Assembly: GCA_022702705.1 (NCBI GenBank)
Contig: CM040422.1
Coordinates: 38,029,270-38,093,269, forward strand
Length of the DNA stretch: 64,000 nt
From: Papilionanthe hookeriana x Papilionanthe teres
Taxonomy: Eukaryota; Streptophyta; Magnoliopsida; Asparagales; Orchidaceae
Direction: 5' to 3'
How positions within the stretch are numbered: the first letter of the stretch is position 1; each line of letters begins with the position of its first letter. The position numbers and the translations under genes are program-made. This document shows positions 36,401-46,745 of this stretch, one piece after another. The notes under the pieces were generated by a model. It saw nothing but the letters and a program-made list of their open reading frames with translations, did no database searches and was not told the DNA's origin.

Positions 36401-37453
36401 AGTATTCTTGTCCCCAAAAAGATGTTTGTTAACAGCAGCTTTCTGTTTAAGTAATAATTCTTCCTCCTCCAAAGAGTTGAGCAGATGGCTTTGGGCATCC
36501 AGCATGGCTTGAGTATGACCCCCTTCCTGATCATGTAAAGCTTCAATCATCTTGACTTTCTCATCTGCATCTTTGACCCTTTGATGAACATTACCAAAGC
36601 ATTGTTTATTCCACTGTCTCAACTGCGGTGCCACGGCTTTCTACAGCTCTCCAAAGTTTGACCATAGGGTTGGAGTGAAGTTCGGCATGAGTAGACCAAG
36701 CAAGTTTAACGACGAACGTGAAAAGTGGGGTGTAAGGACCAAACATTCGAAATGCGAAGGTGGAAGGGTGGGGACTATGATTGAAGGAAATTTGGATGAG
36801 AAGAGGGGAGTGGTCAGAAGTTGTTCTATATGAATGGTGCACCTGAGTAATGGGGAAGGAATTTAGCCAACAATCATTTAAAAGAATTCTATCAATCCTT
36901 TCCAAAAGAGCCCCCTCTCGCAAGTAAAAGGAGTGCCAAAGAAGCTCGCATCAAATAGGCCAGCACTAGAGATGTTATGGGAGAAACCGAGCATGGAATC
37001 GAGATCGGGTGTTCCGCCCCCGAGCTTTTCACTTGGGTCTACGATACTCGTTAAAGTCCCCTCCCACTAACCGGTTATTAGAGATGCTTATTACTAATAC
37101 TCGGCAAATCATTCCATAAGGTAAATTTGTCACTAGGTTTACTTCCAGCGATAAACAAAAGTACAATTCCCAACAACCGATCCAGATTCAAAAGAGAGGT
37201 GTAAAAATTGAGTGTTATCAATAACAATTTGGCAATTTAACTCCTTCCTACTCAGCGACCAAATTTTGTTAGTACGGTTAGAATGAAATCGAAATCCCGG
37301 AAACCGTTTAATGTATTGTTGAATATTGTTCCTTACCATTGGTTCCAAAATTGCAATAAGCCACAGTTTATGAGTCCTATTTAGGTGAAGCAATCCGTTA
37401 AGGGTGCCGGGACCCGCTACACCCCTAACATTCCAACAAAGTAGGTTAATCAT
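33451..37453 (-). pseudogene. LINE-1 ORF2: endonuclease, reverse transcriptase, RNase H (broken)
   Basis: The start MINLLCWNVRGVAGPGTLN (37453) is the canonical plant L1 endonuclease opening. The endonuclease end keeps RTTSDHSPLLI at 36606-36923. RT shows KSIDGKKTAGPNGF (35953-36225), LISANQSAFVQGR, GSKQGDPLSPTIFILIFDYF and the active site AYADDAIIF (35341-35547), then the thumb SNGGRLTLLKSIL and KAGGLGFKS (34661-35350). A Cys/His region (GCWLCHSHEETLSPVFLTC) lies at 34171-34458. RNase H has INIDGSF (33711-33926) and REGNQPANRLAKKA (33451-33720). It is broken by at least six stops or frameshifts. Confidence 0.88.
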
Positions 37454-37483
37454 GGTGAATAGCTTTACCACGCCCTAGTGAGC

Positions 37484-39016
37484 CTAGGTGTCGTTGAGCT
37501 TTCTAACCCAATTATATTTGTAGGGGACAAATTCTGCAGTTCCAAGTAAATCCTTTTTCCTTCTTCTACTCTTCTGTCGGGACCAAACTTCATCAACCTT
37601 ATTTGCCATTCCCTCCAGAACAATATGAGTAGGTACATCCAACAACTGATCCTGTGGAGTAATAAAGGTACCACCAGTCTCAGAACTGAGTGGAATATTT
37701 ACCCCCCCAGGACGGCCATCCTTGAGTCTGTGAGAATCATCATCAGCAGGAGCAGTATTGACCAGAATAAGAGGATCCAGAGGAGTGTCAACAGCTTCAG
37801 AGCTGTAAGGCTCAGAGTTATCTGATTCTCTGAAAACATTTCCCTGAGGGTGCACTGATACCAGGGGGATTTCTGGTTGTATATGGGAAGGGAGTAAGGG
37901 AACACTCTGTTCCACATCAGCTACCCTGCAAATCTGAACATTTGAAGGCAATTCAGTGACCAATACAGGAATTGATTTCTGGGTAGGGAGTGAAACAGCT
38001 CGATCGAATTAGTCTTCTCCTTGCTCGCAACATTGTAAGGTCTAAGATCGAGGTGCAATCTAAAGCATTTATCCATAGTATGTCCAAAAATATGACAATG
38101 TTTGCGGTAGAGTGGTTGGTATTCCAACACAATAGGTCGCCAATACCCATTGTTTGCAGTACTCGACCAAACACCATCAAGATGAGGTCAGGTGATGTCC
38201 CTTTCCACTAAGAACCTAGCATTGGAAATTCCGGTCACATTTGCGAAGGAATGTCAAGTTTAAGAGGCCTACCTATAGAATCAGCAATATCATAGATAAT
38301 TCTATGATTATTAAAAGGGAGTTTGAGGTTAGGGAGACTAAACCAAACTGGAACAATTGGGGGCTCTTTGGATGGGTCGAAATCCAGAGTCCATTTAAGT
38401 AATTTCATGGGCTTGCCATCAATCATGATAACTTTTTTAGAGAAAATCTGTGCATAGTCTTCTTCTAAGGTAAGCTATAACATGATATGCCTACTGTCAA
38501 ATACCCCAATCTTCCAACTCCCAACCAATCTAAAATCATCCACAGCCTTCCTGAGTATATCTAGTTTGGGGTGTCCAAACTGAAATTTGCCTACTAAGGT
38601 GAATTTGTAAGGTTCAGATAATTTTGCCATCTCCTCTTCAGTGAAGATTAAAGCTAACTTGCCTGCTTTCTTAGTGCAACGCCGAATGAACTCACATTCA
38701 GCCTTACCCTCAATAGCATCATGATAAATTTGGGGGAAAACCGGTTTGTCTCCAATGGTAGTGCCTCCCTCTTTCCGAACAGTGACTTCAACGAAACGTA
38801 CCTCTTCCCACAAAGTTTGGGTCAGCCTTTGTTAACTCGAGTCACCATGCCACCAATGGAACAGTAAACACATCCACAAATTTGAAATAAAAAGAACCCG
38901 GAAAGGTAAAACCACTTCCTAAGTGAAGAAAGAAGGAGGAAGAATGTAGAGAACACCCGAGCCAACTTCAGCGAAGCACCGAAGAGAGCAACCGGCCACC
39001 ACCACCTCGGCTCCAT
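37484..39016 (-). pseudogene. LINE-1 ORF1 (DUF4283/zinc-knuckle type, broken)
   Basis: The start is taken at ATG 39016 (MEPRWWWPVALFG). The nucleic-acid-binding domain typical of plant L1 ORF1 is at 38475-38813 (KFTLVGKFQFGHPKLDILRK, GSWKIGVFDSRHIML) and 38235-38426 (WTLDFDPSKEPPIVPVWFSL, LPFNNHRIIYDIA). A zinc knuckle follows near 38080 (YRKHCHIFGHTMDKCF) with its first Cys replaced by Arg. The C-terminal part, 37484-37963, is open. ORF1 ends about 30 bp before the ORF2 start. The protein would bind LINE RNA. A stop at 38822 and shifts near 38230 and 38000 break it. Confidence 0.8.
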
Positions 39017-39049
39017 GGAAACCCTAGCAGAGCAAGTTTCGGTCCAGCC

Positions 39050-39052
<3 letters not shown>

Positions 39053-39115
<63 letters not shown>
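39053..39115. repeat. (TA)n microsatellite at the LINE-1 5' end
   Basis: About 31 uninterrupted TA units separate the LINE-1 5' UTR from its right target duplication. It resembles 53078-53138 at LINE-2. Confidence 0.95.
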
Positions 39116-39117
<2 letters not shown>

Positions 39118-39123
39118 CCGAAG

Positions 39124-39128
39124 GTATA
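39124..39128. repeat. Athila-2 target-site duplication, left
   Basis: GTATA directly before the LTR TG (39129) is repeated at 51714-51718 directly after the other LTR's CA. It begins two bases after the right LINE-1 duplication ends. Confidence 0.95.
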
Positions 39129-40676
39129 TGATCACGTAAAAATTCATTAAGAAATTCATATCTATTTTTGATGAAATTACACTTTAAAGAAAGGTATTTT
39201 CTTTATTTTATTGCGGGAATGAAGATTTATAAGTGATGGAAGCAAAAATCATGAAATGGAGCAAATTTGGATCAAAAAGGAGGAAATTCATGCAAATATA
39301 CTACTTCGCAGACGGCGAGATCGAGGCCGTCGACGGCGAGATCGTGAAGAGAATTTCTGAAGGAATTATAACTACCTCGACGACAGCGAGCCCGAGCCAG
39401 CTGACAGCGAGATCTCTAGGTTTGAAGACCTTCTAGAAGCCCCTCTGACGGCGACGTCGTTTCTCGCCGACGGCAAGCCAGTTCAAAATACAAATACGTT
39501 GAACTTGGGCACTTTTTGAAGAGATCTTTAAGCACCCCTTGGACCTTTTCTTACCTCTATAAATAGAGGCCGAATTCTAGTGTCTTAGTGTGTCTTTCGA
39601 GTCTTAAAAAAGCTTCTCTAGAGTTTTTTATGTAAGCCTGAGTGTGTTTAGTGATTTTCTTTAGTTTATTTGAGTGTTATTTAGAAGTTATTGTACTAGA
39701 AGGAAAAAGTCAAAGGAACTTCAAGGAGTCTACTTGGGGAGGAAATTAAGATAAGTATCTTTGTTTATTGTTGTTAACTTTGAATGAAATCCATGCTTTG
39801 TTTTATTCCCATGCATTCTATATAGTTTTCTCAGTCTTTCTCCTTGTTATTGAAAATTATGCAGATTGATGAAATTAAATAGAAGCACCTAATATATTAA
39901 AATAAATTGTGATAATTTTTACTTAAAACTTAATTTACTTTCAATCTGGCCAATTGAGTTGTTAAAATATGTTGAATTATCAACTATAGTAAAAATTACA
40001 TCCAATATTCAGGGAAGTCAAAAGCCTTGGAAGGCGGGTGCAAATAAATAGGGAAATATTAATTATCGGACGTAGAATTGGACATTTTAGTGTAACAGAC
40101 TAAAATATTCAATTCGGTCCTACTATTTGAGAGCTGAAGTCTAGATGTTAGCCCTCGAGTGAGGGGAACGTGGGAGCTCGAAGTGGCGGCCGGTATCCTT
40201 CCAGCTTAGCCACGGATTCGGTAATCAAACATAGGATTAGTCAATGTTCTTTGCACCTAGACCAAAGGGTAAAGAATAGGAATGCTCCTATTTGACACAA
40301 TACAGTTTAAAAATTCTATTTAAATTCATCATTCACTTAATTTTCTAAAAACAAGGAAAATGATACTTTTTCTGAATTATTTAAATCAACTTATTTCAAG
40401 CATTAGTTTACTTTAGTTTGCAATAGTTACTTTTAATTACCGTTTACTATATTAGTAAGTAATTCCTTTTAATTTAGCTGATAACAAATCTGATAAAAAC
40501 TTCCCTGTGGGATGGATAACCAGGACTCCACTAGAGCCCTGTATTACTTGATGCGATACGTATACTTGCGTAGAATCCAAATTATACATTAAATCATAAC
40601 TCTATATTTAAAGCAGGATCAAGTTTTTGGTGTCGTTGCTATAAACATAAATTGCATAAATATTAAAAGTGGGTCA
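39129..40676 (+). repeat. Athila-2 5' LTR
   Basis: The 1548-bp LTR runs TGATCACG…GTGGGTCA. U3 holds the GC-rich cluster (39307-39480), then a TATA box (39557-39565). U5 holds the shared Athila block (40037-40310) and CCCTGTGGGATGGATAACC (40503). Near its end lies an old PBS-like copy (TGGTGTCGTTGCT, 40629-40641). Confidence 0.95.
39557..39565 (+). promoter_or_regulatory. TATA box of Athila-2 5' LTR
   Basis: CTATAAATA sits inside the palindrome CCTCTATAAATAGAGG. The matching site in the 3' LTR is at 50595-50603. Transcription would start about 30 bp further on, near 39590. Confidence 0.75.
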
Positions 40677-40682
40677 AGTTTT

Positions 40683-40700
40683 TGGCGCCGTTGCCGGGAA
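40683..40700 (+). promoter_or_regulatory. Athila-2 primer-binding site (tRNA-Asp)
   Basis: TGGCGCCGTTGCCGGGAA matches 17 of 18 positions of the complement of the plant tRNA-Asp 3' end, 6 bp after the LTR. Confidence 0.95.
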
Positions 40701-40747
40701 CGTAAAGAAATTATTTACTAGAGTAACGTACTAATTTATAAAATTGT

Positions 40748-41447
40748 ATGCGAAAATTTGGAAACGAAAATTTAATACCTTATGATTCAGAATTAGAGCG
40801 TACAATTAAAAGAATTAGAAAAAAAAAAGATAAATTATAAATTTAGCACAAATGGCAAATATTCCTGAAAATAAAAATATCAATCAACCAAGACCATTAC
40901 GAGATTATGCCAACCTACATTAGATGAAATTCATTTAACTATTCAAAACCCTGATGTAGCTGCTACTTCATTTGAACTTAAACCCGCAATTATCCAAATG
41001 GTACAAAATAATCAATTTAGTGGTTCACCTATCGAAGATCCTAATTTACATCTTGCTAGTTTTTTAGAACTATGTGCTACTTTTAAATATGAGGGAGTAT
41101 CTAACGATGCTATTAGACTTAGACTTTTTCCTTTTTCTTTAAGGGATAAGGCTAAAATGTGGTTAAATTCACTAGCACCTGGATCTATTAAAACTTGGGG
41201 AGAATTATCATAAAAATTTCTATCCAAATATTTTCCACCATCTAAAATAGCAAAGCTTAGAAATGATATAACTTCTTTTAGTCAGTTTGATGGAGAGTCA
41301 ATAAATGAATCTTGGGAAAGATTTAAAGAACTTCTTAGGAAATGCCCACATCATGCGTTACCAGATTGGTTAATTATTCAAACTTTCTATAATGGATTAG
41401 TATGATCTTTAAGATAAATCATCGATGCTGCTGCTGGAGGATCATTA
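40748..41447 (+). pseudogene. Athila-2 gag N-terminal part (broken)
   Basis: ATG at 40748 opens MRKFGNENLIPYDSELERTI. The frame is lost in an A run near 40820. The capsid core lies in another frame at about 40925-41213 (PDVAATSFELKPAIIQMVQN, DPNLHLASFLELCATFKYEG, LFPFSLRDKAKMWLN) and ends at a stop where Gln is expected (41210). ERFKELLRKCPHHALPDWLI follows, and FYNGLV is followed by two more stops. With three stops and a frameshift, this half is dead although the next 2 kb are open. Confidence 0.85.
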
Positions 41448-43457
41448 ATGTCAAAACCATTTGATGATGCCTATGCACTAATCAAAGAAATGGCAACCAA
41501 TAATTTTCAATGGCCTGCTGATCGAATGAATCCGAAGAAAATAGCTAGTATTCATGACAATGATGCAATATCTATATTAGCCTCACAAATTGCTGCTATA
41601 TCTAAAAATTTAGATCATTTTGGAATGAATTACTCTCCAAATATATCAGAAGAAAATTCATCTGGACAACTTATAGAATCCAAATCTCAATATGAAACTA
41701 TTAATGCAATTAACAACATACCCAATAATCCTTATGCAAATTATTATAATCCTGGATGGAAAAATCATCCTAATTTTAATTGGAATAATAACACAATTAA
41801 TCAACCATGGATGAATAATATGACACAACCATTAGGAAATCCATCTAATCAAGGAAATCCTAATTATAAATGTAATTATCCACCTGGATTTAATAACCTA
41901 CAATTTGAAGATAAGAAATTATCTATAGAAGAATTAATATTAAATATGGGTCAACATTTACAAAATCAAGGAAATCAATTACAAATACAAGGAAACCAAT
42001 TACAAAATCAAGCAACAGCTATCAAAAATATTGAAACTCAACTTGGACATATCGCTACTGCACTTAATAATAGAATACCTAGAATATTTCCTAGTAATGT
42101 AGAAATAAATCCTAAAGACAAAGGAAATGAAAAAATTAAAGCGATACAATTACGAAGTGGAAAAGAATTAGAACCTCAAATTCAGAAAGAACTTGAAAGT
42201 CAAAAAGAGGAAGTGGAAATTGAAAAGGAAAAAAATCAACAAGATCCAAACTTAGAAAATCCTTCAATACCTATGAAAATTTCTGTTGAAAAACCTCCAC
42301 CACCATTTCCTCAACGACTAATTCAACATAAAAAAGATAAACAATTTGCTAAATTCCTTGAAATTTTAAAGAAATTAACAATAAATATTCCTTTCGTAGA
42401 AGCTTTAGAACAGATGCCAAACTATGTAAAATTCATGAAAGATATTCTAAATAAAAAAAGCAAATTTACCGATAATAAAATGGTCACACTTAGTGAAGAG
42501 TGTAGTGCTATTATTCAGAAAAAACTTCCTGAAAAATTAAAAGATCCTGGTAGTTTCACTATACCCTACGCTATTGGAGAAAAATTCTATGGAAAAGCTT
42601 TGTGTGACTTAGGAGCAAGCATCAATCTAATGCCTCTATCAATTTTTAAAAGGTTAGGATTGGGAGAAATTTCATCTACTTCAGTAACTCTTCAGTTAGT
42701 TGATCGTTCTGTTACATATCCTAAGGGAGTTATTGAAAATGTATTGGTAAAAGTGGACAAATTTATCTTCCATGTAGATTTTATTGTTCTAGATATGGAA
42801 GAAGATAAAGAAATTTCAATCATTTTAGGAAGACCATTTTTAGCCACGAGAAAAGCTATGATTGATGTTCAGAAAGGAGAATTAACTATGAGAGTAAATG
42901 ACCAAAAAGTTACTTTTAATATTGCAAAATCAATAAAATATCCTGCGCTAGAAAAAGATGATGAGTGTTTTCGAATGGAAGTACTTGATCATTTACAAAA
43001 AGAACATCTTAAAGAATATTATGAAGAAAAATTAGAAAAAGAAAATATTGAATTAATTGAAAAAGCCGATATAAAGGAAGAACTAGATTATATTCAAGAA
43101 AAATTTGAATTTATGGATAACACAAAAAACACTGAAAAAAATATTGTTCCATCAATTATTAAACCTCCTGAACTTGAGTTAAAAATGTTACCTAATCATT
43201 TAAAGTTTGCTTACTTAGGTAATTCTTCAACTCTACCTGTTATTATTTCATCTGAATTAAATGAATCTCAAGAACAAAAACTTTTAGATACATTAAAAAA
43301 ATATAAAAAAATTTTTGGTTGGACTTTAGCAGATATTAAAGGAATTAGTCCTTCAATTTGTATGCACAGAATTATTTTAGATAGCAGATCCACAAATGAG
43401 ATTAAATCCAATAATGAAAGAAGTGGTCAAGAAAGAAATTTTAAAATGGTTAGATAA
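41448..43457 (+). CDS. Athila-2 gag C-terminus-protease-linker ORF (669 aa)
   Basis: This is the longest open frame in the window. Residues 1-60 hold the gag segment EMATNNFQWPADRMNPKK. About 85-160 is the Asn-rich region, then a Gln-rich repeat (QGNQLQ three times). About 220-270 is charged. A PPPPFPQRL joint comes before the protease. The protease has CDLGASINLMP near residue 387 and IILGRPFLA near 460. An acidic linker follows. The last part enters RT (ESQEQKLLDTLKKYKKIFGW) and shifts out of frame after LDSRS, at about 43385. The first Met is internal to gag, so this is not the natural start. The aspartic protease would cleave gag-pol inside the particle. Catalytic residues are present. 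Confidence 0.85.
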   Translation: MSKPFDDAYALIKEMATNNFQWPADRMNPKKIASIHDNDAISILASQIAAISKNLDHFGMNYSPNISEENSSGQLIESKSQYETINAINNIPNNPYANYYNPGWKNHPNFNWNNNTINQPWMNNMTQPLGNPSNQGNPNYKCNYPPGFNNLQFEDKKLSIEELILNMGQHLQNQGNQLQIQGNQLQNQATAIKNIETQLGHIATALNNRIPRIFPSNVEINPKDKGNEKIKAIQLRSGKELEPQIQKELESQKEEVEIEKEKNQQDPNLENPSIPMKISVEKPPPPFPQRLIQHKKDKQFAKFLEILKKLTINIPFVEALEQMPNYVKFMKDILNKKSKFTDNKMVTLSEECSAIIQKKLPEKLKDPGSFTIPYAIGEKFYGKALCDLGASINLMPLSIFKRLGLGEISSTSVTLQLVDRSVTYPKGVIENVLVKVDKFIFHVDFIVLDMEEDKEISIILGRPFLATRKAMIDVQKGELTMRVNDQKVTFNIAKSIKYPALEKDDECFRMEVLDHLQKEHLKEYYEEKLEKENIELIEKADIKEELDYIQEKFEFMDNTKNTEKNIVPSIIKPPELELKMLPNHLKFAYLGNSSTLPVIISSELNESQEQKLLDTLKKYKKIFGWTLADIKGISPSICMHRIILDSRSTNEIKSNNERSGQERNFKMVR

Positions 43458-44977
43458 TGGTATTATATATCCTATTTTTGACAGTGCTTGGGTAAGCCCA
43501 ATTCATCGTGTACCTAAAAAAGGAGGGGTGACTCGTCAAAGCTAATGAAAATAATGATCTTATCCCTATAAGACAAGTTACTGGATGGCGAATATGTATT
43601 GATTATAAAAAATTAAACACAGCCACCAGAAAAGATCACTTCCCTTTACCATTTCTAGACCAGATGTTAGATAGATTAGCCGGACATAAATATTTTTGTT
43701 TCTTAGATGGATATATTGGTTATCATCAAATACAAATTGCTCCTGAGGATCAAGATAAAACTACATTTACTAGTCCTTATGGAACTTTCGCTTTTCGAAG
43801 ACTGCCTTTTGGATTATGTAATGCACCTGCAACATTCCAATGATGTATGATGTCTATATTTAGTAAATTAATTGATAATGGAATAGAAGTATTTATGGAT
43901 GATTTCTCTGTATTTGGAATAACATTCGACACATGCTTAAATCATCTTGAAAAAGTATTTGAAGTACGTGAGAAAACTAATTTAGTTCTTAATTGGGAGA
44001 AATGTCAATTTATGGTTACAGGCGGCATTGTATTAGGGCATAAAATTTTGGAAAAAGGCATGGAAGTAGACCCTGCAAAAATTCAAGTTATAGCTAAATT
44101 ACCACCTCCAACTATGGTGAAAGGGGTAAGAAGTTTTCTTAGACATGTTGGATTCTACAGACGTTATATTAAAGATTTTTCAAAAATTACTAAACCTCTA
44201 TGCCAACTTCTTGAAAAGGACAAGAAATTTAAATTTACAATCGAATGCCCGAATGCTTTTGAATTATTAAAAGATAAATTAATTACAGCACCTATAATAG
44301 TTTCACCTAATTGGGAGAAACCATTTGAGCTTATGTGTGATGCTAGTGATTATGCTTATAGGAGCGATTCTTGAGCAAAGATATGATAAGATTTTCAAAG
44401 TTATATACTATGCTAGTAAAATTCTAAATGATGCTCGAAATAAATTATACGATTCATCGAAAGAGAATTATTAGCAGTTGTATATGCTTTTAATAAATTT
44501 CAGCATTATCTAATAGGAACTAAATGTATTGTACATACTGATCATTCTGCCATTAAATATTTAATGCAAAAGAAAGATTCTAAACCAAGATTAATCAGAT
44601 GGATATTATTAATGCAAGAATTTGATTTTGAAATCATTAACAAAAAGGGAATTGATAATCAAATTGCTGATCATTTATCAAGATTAGAAAATCATGAATT
44701 ATCTAATATTGATAATGAAATTTTAGACAGTTTTCCTGATGAACAACTTTATAATATTAATGAGTTGAAAATACCTTGGTACGCTGATATAGTAAATTAT
44801 ATTTTAAGTGACATTATACCACCTATGTTAACTTTGCAACAACAGAAAAAATTCATTCAAGATACTAAAACATACTTTTGGGATGAACCATACTTATATA
44901 AGCAATGTAAGGATCTAATCATTAGAAGATGTGTGCCTTATGAAGAAAGCCGAACCAATTATTCAAAAATGTCATGA
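43385..44977 (+). pseudogene. Athila-2 reverse transcriptase-RNase H (broken)
   Basis: RT runs through LKWLDNGIIYPIFDSAWVSP (about 43442), FLDGYIGYHQIQIAPEDQ (about 43700), PFGLCNAPATFQ followed by a stop in place of Arg (43841-43843), then 43847-44374 with the active site VFMDDFSVFG and the GFYRRYIKDFSK region. RNase H starts at FELMCDASDYA, shifts frame near 44355, and continues with RELLAVVYAFNKFQHYL and HTDHSAIKYLMQKKD (44564-44977), which also holds the connection to integrase. Catalytic DD and RNase H Asp are present. At least three shifts and one stop break it. Confidence 0.88.
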
Positions 44978-45371
44978 TTCGATTTTGGAGGACATTTTGG
45001 GACGAGATAAAACCGCATATAAAATTCTACAATCTGGATTCTACTGGCCTACTCTATTTAGAGATGTATATAGATATATAAAAACCTGCGATAAATGCCA
45101 AAGAGTATGAAACATATCAAGGAAAAATAAAATGCCTCTGAATTTTATATTAGAAGTTGAAATTTTTTATGTTTGGGGATTAGATTTCATGGGACCTTTT
45201 ATTCCTTCATTTGGAAACTCATACATATTAGTAGTTGTTGATTAGGTCTCCAAATGGATCGAAGCACAAGCTTTACCTAGGTGTGATGCTAAAAGTGTTT
45301 CAAAATTTTTAATGAAAAATATTTTTACTAGATTGGGAATGCCGAGAGTGATTATCACTGACGGAGGAACT
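44960..45371 (+). pseudogene. Athila-2 integrase, truncated at the second catalytic Asp
   Basis: The zinc-binding part (QKCHDS…KTCDKCQR) and core start (VWGLDFMGPFIPSFGNSY, WIEAQALPRCDAKSV, NIFTRLGMPRVIITDGG) are present with one or two stops (near 45109, 45243). Directly after ITDGG the sequence jumps to TTCCCGCCGACGGCGAGG, the family's GC motif. The catalytic Glu, the C-terminal domain and the conserved pol tail are deleted. Confidence 0.9.
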
Positions 45372-45395
45372 TCCCGCCGACGGCGAGGCAGTTAA
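45371..45395 (+). repeat. GC-rich palindromic motif before Athila-2 ORF A
   Basis: CCCGCCGACGGCGAGG, the same palindrome as in the LTR and before ORF B. It is the remnant of a cluster cut by the integrase deletion. Confidence 0.8.
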
Positions 45396-45531
45396 AAATT
45401 TGGTTTCTTAATGATTTTTCGTGCAGTTTTTGACAGATCTAAGCCATTCCTTCATAAGAAATTATTCTAAATCCAATTTTACACCATTTTCTTCCTTAGG
45501 AACGACTAGAGACTAACCCTTTCCATCCAAA

Positions 45532-46745
45532 ATGGCCACCAAATTCTTAGAAACCACAAAAACTGAAGTTTTCAACCGAAGAAAATTCGTCAGTTTGGAG
45601 GTGCAGCGTATCTTCAACAAAGGCTTAATGAAGAAAAGACTTATTAAAGAAACAGGATTTGTCAACAGAGGAGTAGAGAATTCTACTACAAAAATCGAAG
45701 AAATGATCGCACAGCGGCATTGGGAGGTATTTTGTTATACGACATCCGCTGTAGTTATTCCAATAGTTAAAGAGTTTTACTCTAATTTACATGCGATCAA
45801 CAATGGAAATGTGTATGTCAGAGGAAGATGGGTAACATTTACTCCTTCAAGGGTAAATGAATTATTTTCTATAGAGAATACCTCTGTTTGTCATTATTCC
45901 AACTTTGTGCCTTCAAGATACAATTTGAGCGAGATCTACAGATACCTGACCGACGAACCAGATGATTAGGAGTTACAAGAAGACGGGTATGTCAGTTTTT
46001 CTGCATCACTTCTAAACCCTGTCTCAAAGCACTGGCATTTCTTTATATCATCGAAATTATTACCTACCATGAGAGTAAATAAAGTTTCAAAGGAATGTGC
46101 TATATTAAACTATTGTATTCAAATTAGATTACCTATCGATGTTGGATCAATAATAGTAAAGTCTGCGTTGGGATTAATTGTGCATGGATCAGTGCATGGA
46201 CTTGGACACCCATCTACTATATTTGCTTTATGCGATCAGTGCAAGTTTCTTATGAGGCTTGGGAAAAAGTACTTTTACCATGGAAACCACTAGATCCTAC
46301 TGATATGTTTCTCACTTTGGATAACAATGATGAGATTACCATTATTTCTGACAGAGCATCACAGAACAATCCTTTAACAAGGCCCTTTACTGATAAGACT
46401 AACTTCATTTTGAAGAAGATTAAAGGATTGGAAAAAGAGTTACAAAATTTGATGAATTCCATAGACAATATCTCTGATATGTTTGATCATATTGATTGTA
46501 GAATGAATGAGCACTTTGATCATACTGGACATCTGGAGGCCAGTTTTGTTCATCTACTAAGACAGAAAGGATGGATTAATGAAGAATCTACTGCGAATTC
46601 CCTTTCGGGCCTTTCTACAATTTATTTGTGCACCTGCGTCGCATCGGAAATATCAGAGAAGATGTTAGTTCAGACACTGAAGAGTAGGAAAGATTTCTAT
46701 TTTTATGTCATATATTTATGTATATATGTGTTGATTTGGATTTAG
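45532..46745 (+). pseudogene. Athila-2 accessory ORF A (plant-transposon-protein-like, two lesions)
   Basis: ATG at 45532 (MATKFLETTKTEVFNRRKFV) opens 145 codons with RHWEVFCYTTSAVVIPIVKE, FYSNLHAINNGN, VYVRGRWVTFTPSRVNELF and YRYLTDEPDD. A single TAG (45967) replaces a sense codon. The same frame runs on (LLNPVSKHWHFFISSKLLPT, LNYCIQIRLPIDVGS, HGLGHPSTIFALC). A frameshift near 46230-46290 then leads to a C-terminal coiled-coil-like region (KIKGLEKELQNLMNSIDNIS). It is homologous along its length to ORF B. I know of no experimentally shown role for this family. No membrane span or signal peptide is seen. Confidence 0.75.

Larger units (their letters stand above)
33408..39113 (-). mobile_element. 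LINE-1: full-length-like plant L1 with RNase H
   Basis: Minus-strand order: short 5' UTR, ORF1 (39016 to 37484), ORF2 with endonuclease, reverse transcriptase, zinc-finger-like region and RNase H (37453 to about 33455), 3' UTR ending CTTTGTTTTTGCTAAAA and a poly(A) (T run at 33414-33425). It is flanked by ATTTCC(A)GAA. Both ORFs have stops or frameshifts, so it is inactive. Confidence 0.88.

Noticed and set aside
40800..40850. Run of A residues in gag as a programmed frameshift site
   Set aside because: Two of the frames end soon after in stops and other lesions are close by; ordinary decay is simpler.
41012..41227. Antisense ORFs opposite gag (also 7154-7414) with similar translations
   Set aside because: They are antisense shadows of conserved gag sequence; gag homology is on the other strand.
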